64,000 nt of DNA, taken from Bisporella sp. PMI_857 (Eukaryota > Ascomycota > Leotiomycetes > Helotiales > Helotiaceae). The stretch lies in the NCBI GenBank assembly GCA_021307315.1, contig JAJSPD010000008.1, forward strand, positions 806,001 through 870,000, given 5' to 3'. The position numbers were made by a program, and so were the translations under genes. A model generated the notes under the pieces. It was not told the origin of the DNA and did no database searches. It worked only from the letters and a program-made list of their open reading frames with translations. Below are positions 24,781 through 35,119 of the stretch, piece by piece; position 1 is the first letter of the stretch; each line of letters starts with the position of its first letter.

Positions 24781-25790
24781 ATTTTTGCATTTTATAGAAA
24801 CTTGAGCCGAGTAAAGATATGGTACTTCTTCTAGACTAGAGAATCTAGCTAGTGCGAGGGAGGCTGAATTATTTTGAAAGTCACGGAGTGAATGCAGGTG
24901 TACTACGGAAAACAACACTCATAATGAATGCAGGAAAGCGCGTCACAGTGGCAAGCAAAACTAAGCTCTCCCCTACCAACCTCACGCCTCCATTTCACGG
25001 TCTCAGCTCCATTCATAATCTACACCTGTACCCAAAATACGCCATAAACGCGGTCACGAAATGAACCACCATTTTCCAATCCACGTGCCAGTTGAGTCTT
25101 TCCAACTATATACCCGCACCTGAGCTCCTATTGATTACTATCAGCATTAACACATCTCTCTACAATACTCAAATTCTCAGAACGGACTTGATAATGACCT
25201 GAGAATGCCGATGAAATCGGCCACTTGTGAGCGCCAAAACTTAAAGGGATACAATTCAGGGCTCCAGTGATAGGACCGACCCATTTGCCGAAAAGAGTAA
25301 GAAATCTGCTGTGCCAATCATCTTCACTTCTTGTGGGCTCTGGCGGCAATCCGATTCCTTGAGGGAACTGCCTATACGCACTCAGCCGAGCCGTACTTTG
25401 ATCGTGGAATACTGTGTATCGATTCGTAGAGCGATCAAATTATGCACTCGAGGATTAGGGTGCTGGCCAGGAAGTCGTGAATGCCAAGATATTCCAAGGT
25501 GATCCCCTGAACTCTCGCTTAGACATCAGGAAAAGGAGAAGGCTTTCGTGAACTTTTAGCGACCACGAAGTGATGTATTAAAGGTAATCAACATGGGGCT
25601 CGTGGAAAATCATAGCTTGCATTCTCTTAATAGCACTTATGCTATTACTTGTTATTGCGTCATGGACTCATGCTAATCATTAAAGGGCTCGACCCCAATG
25701 CAGTACTCCAAGTTACAAAACTCTCAAAGGAACAAGAGAATTCCCAAACACCATATTCAAAAGTAATCCAACTACAAAGGAAAGAACAAT
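24781..25790. other. Intergenic, nothing recognised
   Basis: About 1 kb between the start of the Cys-containing gene and the 3' end of the Rid1-like gene. No ORF over 107 codons and no family seen; no repeat noticed. Confidence 0.5.
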
Positions 25791-28426
25791 CTATAGCCAC
25801 GCGTCATCATTATTCGTAACTCTCTTCTCCCGCCCGAAGTCGAGTTTCATGTCAATCTTTGGTGCCGCTTCCACCGGCTTTTTTGCTAACGTTTTGCGAA
25901 CAGGGCTTCTGTTTCTCGTTGTTGGGACCGCAACGGACGTCGCGGGTGTCCCAACCATCATCATCTGCTGCTGCAGCAACCCAGCATCGTAGACCAGCAT
26001 GAACCCCGCCATAGAAACTTCCTTTACAGGTGCGAAGCGTGATGCCCATGCATTTCTCCCAGCCAGAAACCTTCAGTTGCTCACGCAGGGGTATTGCGGT
26101 CTTCGCGTGTTGGGGACAGGCAGGATACCATTGATAATATCGAGATGTGAAGCAAGGTAATTTGTTGCATCCCATTCCACACCTCCAACATATGGTGCTG
26201 CCGGAACTGGTGGTAATTCCTGAGGGAAGTGCTTAGCCATGTACAGGTGGTGAGGGTTTGAACCATTAAATGTGCTGTCTGAAATTGAGGAATTGATGAT
26301 TGAGTTGCTCGTATCGCGAGTTGGAGACGCATCTCTGCGATTGGCTCCTGGAAGGGGCACAACGTTCAGATTGTGAAGGAATATCCAAAAAAACTTCCTT
26401 GGTAACATTGACAACTTCCTTATTCCAGACTCGATAAGGACGGGGTTGCCGCATCTCAAGGACAAATCCAACTGGTCTTTGGGACTCACTAGGCTCAGGA
26501 TCTTTAAGATAGGACAAAAGAATCTTGGCACGTTGATACCGCTCGGATATTGGTGCTGTTTTGAGATAGGTAAATAGAATGGAGCTGATAATGTTGCGGG
26601 TTGTGAATTCGCTTGGGCCTTTCTTCTCCTCGTCGAAGACCATATGAAGAAGAGCTGGAAAGAGGGTGATTTGAATCTTGTCGAGATTCTGGAGTGCTAG
26701 AGCTGTTGTAGCTAAGGCTTTGAGGCAAAGTAAAGTCTCATGCAGAAGAGCGTCTTCGTGTTCCTCTCTGTGTTGTAAGAATTAGCCTTTCGATACCGTA
26801 TATTATAAAGATTTACTTACCTCCATTCTACTTCCATGGTTCTGTGAAGCAGCCCGACAATCTCATCCATACCTCCTTGCTTAATGAATTCATTTGTCCA
26901 AGCCACGGTCTCGTTTCGTAGTAACAATCTCAGCTTATGCAAACGACCAACCTCGACAAGTTCTGGTTTCGTAATCTTTCTCAGATATGAGACAAAGTCG
27001 TCTGGAGTTTGGCCCTTGGCCTTAGCAATAATATTTTGGGCAACTGCAGCACCGGAAGCTGTTATCGATTTAGATCCTTCCTTGACACTCTCTGATGATT
27101 TTGTCCGGAAGTGTCGCCCCAAAGTACCCTCTGGCTTTGATTTCTTTGTTGGCTCTAACCGCTCTTTGCTGCCGCTACGAGACAATGTGAATGTTCGACT
27201 TCTTGGTCTTTTGGACTTCGCTTTGGCGACATCATGGGTTCCCTCAGTAGCATCAGCGCTTGAGTCGCTACCATTGGTCCCTGGTCTACCATTTTAGCTG
27301 CTTCTATCTCTGCCCAGTCTTGTTTGATGAAATCTTTCTTCATCCCTAAAGCGAGACTTCGCATTTTCCCTCGTTGATTCTCTGCAATATTTCGCCGGTC
27401 CAGCATGGCCTCGAACTCCTTGTCTACATCTTCATCGGCGAGGATCTGGTCGGCCTTTGACGTTTGCTGTTTAGGCTTGCTTCCAAAACCAGAGACAGCA
27501 GCCAGCACTCTCTGTCCTCGATTCGGGCCAGACTTTTCAGAAGGAACAGATACCTCAATTGACTTTCTCTCCACGCTCTGCCGCCTGCTTCCTGAGACAC
27601 GTCTCACTATCTCGGAGCTGAGTTTGGAGCTTCCTCCACTGACCCGACGACTTATATCTTGGAGGCTGAAGTTACTGGGAAGATATGTTGATTTGGGTCT
27701 CTGCGATTCTTCGGAACGTTTGCCAAGGGTTGGCTCATTACCCAGTCCATAATAGAAGTCTCTCTGCTTCCCACGGTTATACTCTTGTGGTGTGTATAAG
27801 TCTATTTCATCCTCCAGAAATTTTCCTCCCGATGGCTGTTTCACAAAGAATTCGCTGGAAAATTGAGCATATATTGGTGGGCGTGAGTCTGTTTCCGTTG
27901 GCGATAGGGCAGGATATTGGTTCTCTTTATTCTTCTGGGAGTGTTCTTCATCTTCTATTCCTTGTTTGCGGAGACTTTTGGAAGATTTGGGGCGTGAGAG
28001 AAGGGTAGCAAGATTCGTGGAGGATTTCGTCTTCTTGGGCTTGCCTTCCTTATCCTTCGACTTTGACGTTGACTCTGAGTCTTTACCGAGTGACTTTAAC
28101 GAGATAGAGCTCAAAGTTTTCTTGTGTAACGAAACTTTTCCGTCCTGGTTTGAACCTCGTTTGGCACTCTCCTTGTCCTTCTTGGGCAGTTTTGGTCCTT
28201 TATTTTGTTGTGTTTGGAGCTCTCCCAGAGCTCGTGAATGCGGGTGATCTGCTGGTAAAATTGGTGTCCCGTAGGCAGGTGTACTAATGAATACATCGTT
28301 TGTAGATGAAAGTGTTGCCCCGGCGGATTGATTTCGTTTGTGTATGAAGCCTCGCAACATTGACGATTTAGTGTACTTGTGCTGTGATGACTCTGGATAA
28401 TGAAACGCCATGTTGAAGATAGACAA
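25791..28426 (-). CDS. GBD/FH3-domain protein (Rid1-like), formin N-terminal half without FH1/FH2
   Basis: The N-terminal ~400 residues are Ser/Lys-rich and disordered, after MSIFNMAFHYPESSQHKYTK (alternative ATG six codons in). A GBD/FH3 block of the diaphanous-formin type follows: KEFEAMLDRRNI...ENQRGKMRSL, KKDFIKQDWAEIEAAK, PDDFVSYLRKITKPELVEVG, LRLLLRNETVAWTNEFIKQGG, LPPVPAAPYVGG, QLKVSGWEKCMGITLRTCK and WVAAAADDDGWDTRDVR. The protein then stops (DAWL, TAG at 25791) with no polyproline FH1 or actin-binding FH2. Filamentous ascomycetes have such a protein, Rid1, linked to Rho GTPase signalling in septation; assignment is by architecture. One intron, 26768-26820. Frame slips near 27290, 26393 (7 T instead of 6), 26090 (C run) and 25930. 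Confidence 0.85.
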
Positions 28427-28940
28427 GGAATACTGTGTGAAATGTTGTGTTAGTTAATGTAAATCTCACTAACGAATCTATGCACCTTCAATGAGAGTCG
28501 CCCCCGGATTTCGCTACAATGTAGCATTTAATCTTCACATATCCATTGAAGGCCAAAACTTGGTTACAAGGCGTGTTGATATGTTTTGGTTGCTATGGCG
28601 CTGGCATAGCAACCGTCTGGAATCCTTGCTCTTCGACTCGCGCGAGCACGTGAAACGCCAAGAATGATTCAATATCTTGTGGGGTATCAAGAACATGCTT
28701 GATTTTGGCCGCAGGATTCAGTTTCAAGGCCTTGCCCACCTTTTGTTTTCTTCTTGAAAGGTTGATGACTCCTGTCTCTATGCTAGGGCTAAAATTAAAC
28801 AGAAAGTAACAGATTCCAATTGGCGGATTCTACAACGCCTAAGCTGTTCTTCCATCGTTAGCGTACTATATTGTATGAACTTGGTTGTCTTCAACCTTTC
28901 CAGTAAATCATATCCCTAATTATAGTCGTTCGGGCCACCC

Positions 28941-28958
28941 ACTTTACTTTCGTAAAGT
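28941..28958. repeat. Hairpin inside the MITE arm
   Basis: ACTTTAC, loop TTTC, GTAAAGT: a perfect 7 bp stem. The mirrored copy is in the right arm at about 29236-29254. Confidence 0.85.
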
Positions 28959-28970
28959 AGGTGAGGGTCA

Positions 28971-28999
28971 GCAATACGCAAAAACCAGCAATACGCAAA
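28971..28999. repeat. 12 bp direct repeat inside the MITE arm
   Basis: GCAATACGCAAA occurs at 28971-28982 and again at 28988-28999, and in reverse complement in the right arm (29195-29206 and about 29212-29223). Paired subterminal repeats of this kind are candidate transposase-binding sites. Confidence 0.85.
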
Positions 29000-29448
29000 T
29001 TTGAAATTTTGGTGAGACTCCACCAAAATTCTTTTTTAAAGTACTTGCATTACAACGTATTGAATAAGTTGCTCTATTTTTAGGAAATCTTTTCGACTTT
29101 TGAATTTTATAATGTATTATTTTTAAAAGTGAAAAAATAAAAATATTATTGTTAACTTAATTCGCTCAATTTTCCCATACAAATTTTGGTGCGATTTGCG
29201 TATTGCTGGTTTTTGCGTATTGCTTGACCCTCACCTACTTTACGAAAGTAAAGTGGTGACCCGAACGACTAGCGCAAAGTCGGGAAGACAAATATATGCA
29301 TAATAAGAAGAGTGATGATCATTTCTCACCTTCTATGTAGGCTCTACGCCCAATTCTAGATTCTACCTTCCTACGCGGAAGGATATAATACACTCATCGT
29401 ACACACTCATAAATACAATGTCGCAATGCCTACTTATTCACCTCCGGC

Positions 29449-31216
29449 CTAGTTTCCATTTATCAATTCGATCCTGGATCTCATCCCATTTAAACTTCCT
29501 TCTTGTGACATCTTTCTCTTCACCTTCTTGAAGGACGACAGTCGGGCTCCGCTCCCTTTCCCTGCATTGTTCACCATGCCCCCAACTACCACCTTCGCAA
29601 CTCTGCGAAGATCTTCCACGGTCAGCTCCTCAATCTTCCTACACATCTCTCGGACTCCGACTTTTCGTCCATGAACCTGGACCTGCCTTCCCAGGTCCTC
29701 AAGCTCAACCATCCGGCTCTCTAGATTCATTAATAGACTGGATCGCAGCTGATTCTTAGCCCTATTGACTTCCGCAGTCTGTAGTGAACTGAACCCAGAA
29801 TCGAGAGTTAGTGCTTGCAGCTCGCGGCACATAACATCCAACATGGGGGCAACTTTTCCGGGAGAACAGCTCGCCGAAATCCCAAAAAGGCCAGAATCTG
29901 TGTAGGAGTGGTTAAATGCTATGCAAGACTCTACCCAGCCGTGTTGATTTAGGACATTAGTATAAAGCCGTGAGTACATTCCCTTGCCGGGCCCTCCTGC
30001 AGAAAAAGATCCACCACCACCGAGGAGCGTTTGTAATGTAGCCAAAGCATAGATATCATCCGAGGAAACAGGGAGTGCCTCGAATGCTAAGTGAATGTGG
30101 GTGAGAGGTGGTATCGAGGGGTTGATAGGAGGAGGCAAGGGAGGTAAGGATAAGAAACCGCCCGTGTAATAAGACGGCTTGAGTATGTCTGTTGATGATG
30201 GATAAAGATCAGTCATTGACTGGACTGAGGCATTTAGTGGTGCCGAAGTTGAGATATTTTTGAGGAAAGGGAGCCTAGAGAGTAACTTTGAGGGCTGCTG
30301 TGTAGGCGATGGCGGAATTGAGGATGATATCGAACTATCGCTACTCTCACTGTATGTGGATCCTAGGGAAGTCTCTGAGCCTGTGCGAGACAAAGACGGC
30401 AGTTCTGATGTCGGTATATCTCCAAAGTACTGTTCGGCCAGTCTAACAGCTTCTCGGTGCTCAACTCCTGCAAATGCGATGACCATCCTTTCAGGAGTGT
30501 AGAACACCTTTCTATAGGCTTCAATAACACTTTTATCGATCTGCCCTAGTCGTTCTTTGGGACAAAGTAGTGGATTTCCAAGCGTATTATCCTTATAGGC
30601 TGCCATGTGCACCAACTCTGGTAGAATGAGGTCCGGTTTCGACCATATTTCTCCGATCTCATATGCAGCGGTATCTAATTGTAATAAGACTTCTTCTTCT
30701 GTTATGAGGGGCTCACGTATTGTCTCTGCTAGTAGTGCAACAGTCGTTGGAACTGCCGAATTAAACGTCGCAGATTGATACATCAGTGATTCTCTTGAAG
30801 ATGCGCACTGTATATTTCCTCCCAACGATTCCAGCGCTTCAAGCATTTCGTCGCTGGTCCTTTTTGTAGTAGATTTAAATGCTAACCGATCCATGATATG
30901 GCTGACACCCTTATAATAGTCGTTTTCATATCGCGATCCCGCATCAATGTACACGCCGATCCCAGAGAAATGCCCTGGTAAGGCTTCTGTCGCAACACGG
31001 ATGCCATTAGAAAGAGTAGATATTTCATCGAGCTCTGCTGGGTCCTGAAGAGTACGTGTCAGAACAAGTAAGTTGGCTAATATTTCAAAGCTGGATACCT
31101 TTTGGATTCCTTCTACAATCGTCGCCAGATTTCTTGAGCGAAAAGAGGCAAACTCTAACAGAACCTTTAGAAGCCGTGAGACCCCGCGCCAGTGATCTTG
31201 AGGAGCATTTCAGCAT
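29449..31216 (-). CDS. Mitochondrial processing peptidase alpha subunit (Mas2-type)
   Basis: Non-catalytic, substrate-recognising subunit of the matrix peptidase that removes import presequences. Exon 1 (31099-31216) encodes a basic, Ser-rich presequence starting MLKCSSRSLARGL. After a 54 bp intron (31045-31098) exon 2 reads DPAELDEISTLSNGIRVATE, then GVYIDAGSRYENDYYKGVSH. The alpha-type SHIMDRLAF replaces the HxxEH zinc motif of the beta subunit, as expected. The glycine-rich substrate loop GGGGSFSAGGPGKGMYSRL is present near residue 330, and the tail ends SRIELINGN. A Ser-rich insert with proline (about residues 220-275) is typical of fungal orthologues. Exon 1 changes frame once near 31150: RNLATIVEGIQK is in the correct phase for the donor, while the ATG is one frame away. 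Confidence 0.95.
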
Positions 31217-32548
31217 GTTGAGATTGGAGACCTTCAAGTCGCTGAATTTCAATTTGTTGCCTCTGCGTTAAGGTTTCCGGATTAAAAAAACAGAAACAGT
31301 CTTCCGTCACATTGATATGTTGACGCCGCTTCATTACTAATTTCACCTCTGCCTAGGAACACATAACAGGTCCAAGCTACAGTAAGGTACTTTCCCTTCC
31401 TCCCTACCGTCTTTTCCGTTTCACTTAGTAGAATCAAAGCATCAAAGGTTTATATCATTGGAAGTTTATTTTGTTTCAGAATGAGACTTCAAAAGATGCT
31501 AAATAAACTTGGTCTCGTGACGTGTGGCCAATGTTTAACACCATCCTGATCTAACTGGCTGGTTCTGTCTTCCGCCAGCCACTGGCTGAGCTGCAACCAT
31601 CCTTTCCCCCCAGCGCTTCAGGGACTGCAGGTGTACCGAAGGCGTTGTGGAGGCCACGGGATTGATTGACATTACAGCCTGCATAAGCATCTACTTACTG
31701 CTGTGACTGTTTAGCCCGTTCTCAATTCTCCCTGGTGAAAAGATGTAGGTACCTGTACCTAGGGACAAGCCTCGCCAGCCTATTTACCATGCATATACAG
31801 TGTGTCTATCTAACACTTTGCGGAGAGCCCGCTTGGTAATTTGGGGGTGGAGGTGATGTGACAACGAAACTTTCCTGCCCAAAATCCCATGCGTCCCCTG
31901 TAAAAGTTCACCAAAAGGTAAAATATATTTAGCAGGAGTAGCATCTTTCAAATATGATACTTCCGTTCCGCGTTACTGCTCCTCCTGATGTCCTCCGATA
32001 TATTGTGGTTGAGTCTAGATCTTGCCCATCTTGGCCTGCACGAGGGTCACGGCGATCCAGAGTCCAGGCTCAAGTCCAGAGGAAACACCGGTTCAACTGG
32101 GTTCTATGTATAGATAGATAGATAGCAAACGAATCCCGTTGCCTTCCTGTTCTTGGGTATAGAGTCCAGAACAGCATACGCCACTTGCTGAGATCAAAGC
32201 TCTTGAACCAACAGAAATATATATATCAGAAGGTTTGAGAGAAGTGGGCTCGCCTGACCATTGCACCTGCCCCTGCCCCAAGCTTTTCTTTCCAGCCTTC
32301 TTTCACCAAACCGAACAAGAATCGGAGAATCCCACCCTATCTTTGATACACCTCATTCAGCTTTGAGATTCATGATTTTCTTCATGGCTGAATAACTAGG
32401 GAAAAAAGAAGCAAAAGAGGTTATCCCATTTTACAAGCACGCAACAACAACCCCTTCCTACCTCTTCTTGTTTTGCGGTGCTTGGGGCAATCAACATCAA
32501 TTTAGTTCATCCAACCCAATTCCAAGACCGTGACCTCACTGCCGATCA
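31217..32548. other. Divergent promoter region, no gene recognised
   Basis: About 1.3 kb between the divergent starts of the peptidase-alpha and FHA-RING genes. Contains a short (GATA)n run near 32113-32124 and a pyrimidine-rich stretch before 32549. No coding text. Confidence 0.55.
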
Positions 32549-34805
32549 ATGTATTCTTCAGTGCCTAGTCCTCCTTATCCTCAGCCTACTGCAGTTGCAG
32601 CTTCCTCGCCGCCAGGTCGTCCTGGCCGTCTTCGTGGTTTGAGTTATTTGCGGACTTACACTCAGAATCATATATTGTCGCGAGACAATCAGAGGCCCTC
32701 GGTCGGAAGAGCAACATCCTACCCGACACCGACTTCAACCACCAACAGGAACAGCCCTGCACCTGCATCCACGTCACCAAGTAGTCCCCGACAACCCTCG
32801 CCATCAAGTCCAACCTCAACAGCAAATATTCCTGCTGAAAGATCCAGTTATCCTGAACATATCAATTCGACGACGAGTGGTTGGTTACCGACAGTGGGAG
32901 GGCAGAGTGGTGTATCACGAACAGGAGCAAGGCCCCAGTCAACAGCTACCGAATCTTCGTCCGCGGTTCTATCTAGCACACGATCCTCTGTGGAAACTAC
33001 CGAGTCGACAGAACCCATGGGAAGGACACGATCGGCATCTGCCGCAGTTGTAGCGGATATGCCACAAGCTGAAAGGACTCAAAATGAAGCCTTTGACAGG
33101 CACAGCAAATGGCAATAGTGGCACAAATATAACGAACCAACTCCCTTCAATTCGTTTCATAGCGCATCAAGACCCTAGGGCACAACGACCTTCACTTGTA
33201 TTTAGCCCCATGGCTAGAACTTTACCTTCGAGCAGGAGATCATAAAGGTAGGCAGATATTCGGAGAGGGACAACCAGCCGAGCAACATCGCCTACACACC
33301 ATCCGCGGCTCCGGTAGGGTTCAAATCGAAAGTTGTCAGCCGGCGACATTGCGAATTCTGGTGCACGGGCGGGCGTTGGTTCATCAAGGACGTAAAAAGC
33401 TCGTCGGAACCTTCTTAAATCATATAAGACTCAGCTCGCCAGGCACAGAATCTCGGCCATTTCCGATTAAAGATGGCGATATCGTACAGCTAGGAATAGA
33501 TTTCAAGGAGGAGAGGAGATGATTTTCAGATGCGTAAAGATCAGAGTTGAATTGAACAAGGGTTGGCAACAGACCCCTAACAGCTTTAAGTAGGTGTTCT
33601 TCAATACTCCATGTATTGTGGAGATACTGATACATCATAGCGTACAATCACATAAACGTTTACGAGAATTGAGAGAGCTAAATAATCAGGGGAAATCATC
33701 CGTCGGTGGTTCCCCGCAGGATTGCTCGATCTGCCTGAACGCAATTGCAGTAAGTTTCCCAAGATGATATAAATGCTATAAATGCATCATAGCTCACATG
33801 CGTCTGTCCCCTAGCCATGCCAATCGCTCTTCGTCGCACCTTGTTCACATACCTGGCATTATAAATGCATCCGGGTGATAATCAATGGACCACATTGGCC
33901 GCACTTCATCTGTCCAAATTGCAGGACAGTTGCCGACCTTGAGGCAGAAATTGATGATCCATCAGCAGACGGGGAATGGGAACAGTTAGAAGCTGAAGAG
34001 GCAGAAGCTCCGGCGGCTCCAGCAGCTCCGGCACAAGCTTCTTCGAATGATCAAAGTCGATCTCGACGCCATATTGACAGCAGTGAGCAGACATATGTTA
34101 CCCCTCAAGCATCAGCGCAGGAAACAGGAACAGAAAACAGTGATGGTGAAGTCGTTGAAGCTAGCGACGAATCAGACGAGGGACAACATATTTCTGATAC
34201 TGCAGAGGCCATGGGGTACCTCAATATCAATGAAACGGATAATCCTTCAGCTAGTTCCGCGAGCTCAGAAACACCAGAGGCATCCAGTGCAACTGTGCGG
34301 CCTGTTGATATAGTAAGAAAGCCAGTGGCTGCTCTTGGTGGCTCTACTTCCCAATTTGAGCAAACTCCTCGGCAGAATCATGACCGGTTAGTGCGAACCC
34401 CGAGCCCAGGGGGCTACCATCATCTCTATCAGAAGCCATTATCAACGGCGAAGGACCCATGACTCCAAGGAATGATGCGGGCCATTTGTATTCGATGGCA
34501 GCGCAGGTCGTCTAGCCGATCCTAGGTAAGGATGGCCTATTGCTTGAATCTCTACCTCTGATATTCTAGGAGCCACGATTGCCGAAAGCTCCTTCACTTC
34601 GATACTAAATTGGTTTCAAGTGAAATTTTGGTTGCCTTGCCCTAGACTTTGCTAACCTTCATTCTCTAGTTCCACCAGCACATCAAACACAGATCCACAG
34701 CCAGATACTACTCCAGCACCAGATCCGCAACATCAAACAAGCATTGATCTTTGCTATGTCTCTTTGTTTCTGCATTTGAAGAAGATGGGACAGTTCGACT
34801 GGTGA
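32549..34805 (+). CDS. FHA-RING E3 ubiquitin ligase, Dma1/Dma2 family
   Basis: Checkpoint ubiquitin ligase of the Dma/Chf family, which restrains mitotic exit and septation by recognising phosphoproteins through FHA. A Ser/Thr/Pro-rich N-terminus of about 190 residues comes first. The FHA domain follows (about 33210-33530): GRYSERD, VVSRRHCEFW, IKDVKSSSGTFLNHIRLS and IKDGDIVQLGIDF. After a 51 bp intron (33590-33640) and the linker SHKRLRELRELN comes the RING, interrupted by a 65 bp intron (33750-33814): DCSICLNAIA-PCQSLF, APCSHTWHYKCI and FICPNCR. An acidic Ser-rich tail follows. The last exon probably starts at 34670 and ends with TGA at 34803-34805, but the 3' structure is less certain than the rest. 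Frame slips near 33090, 33400, 33520, 34440 and 34480. Confidence 0.93.
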
Positions 34806-35119
34806 CTCTGTAACGATAATTTAATTAATAAATACTGCATGTTCTATGGCGCGATGGCATGGGAAGGGAAGCTGACAGCAATTAGATATTTGCTCGATAG
34901 GTACTGGCTAATGATTGGAATGTCATCTAATGAGAATTTGAGCTTGAATTTGAGGTAGAAAAAAAGGACATTGGCATCAGTACCAATAGCACTTATATAC
35001 TAGAAAGAATATGAAGGTGGACTTCACGACACAGGTCCACCATCATCCGAATCTGCCACCATCTTCATCCTTTAGTTCCTATCTGCCACGCCTTGAAGTA
35101 AATTGGGTTAGGCTTCAGA
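34806..35119. other. Short convergent intergenic spacer
   Basis: About 310 AT-leaning bases between the 3' ends of the FHA-RING gene and Vps16. Nothing recognised. Confidence 0.6.

Larger units (their letters stand above)
28923..29271. mobile_element. Tc1/mariner-type MITE, 345 bp, 75 bp terminal inverted repeats, TA duplication
   Basis: The element body is 28925-29269, flanked on both sides by TA (28923-28924 and 29270-29271). The left arm 28925-28999 begins GTCGTTCGGGCCACC; the reverse complement of the right arm (29195-29269) begins GTCGTTCGGGTCACC. Over 75 bases the arms differ by about one substitution and two single-base gaps. The interior (about 29000-29194) is AT-rich and has no ORF, so the element is non-autonomous. 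TA target duplication plus long inverted repeats is the signature of Tc1/mariner-derived MITEs. Each arm carries a small hairpin and an internal duplication, listed separately. The high arm identity implies fairly recent insertion. Confidence 0.92.
28427..29448. other. Intergenic carrying a MITE
   Basis: Space between the Rid1-like start and the 3' end of the peptidase-alpha gene. The only structure is the inverted-repeat element at 28925-29269. The flanks (28430-28920 and 29272-29448) show nothing coding. Confidence 0.7.

Noticed and set aside
26255..26280. B-box-like GGTTCAAACCC on the minus strand
   Set aside because: It is coding sequence of the Rid1-like protein (FNGSNPHHL) with no tRNA structure.
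27405..28247. Plus-strand ORFs of 90-115 codons opposite the Rid1-like gene
   Set aside because: Shadows of a long Ser/Lys-rich minus-strand coding exon.
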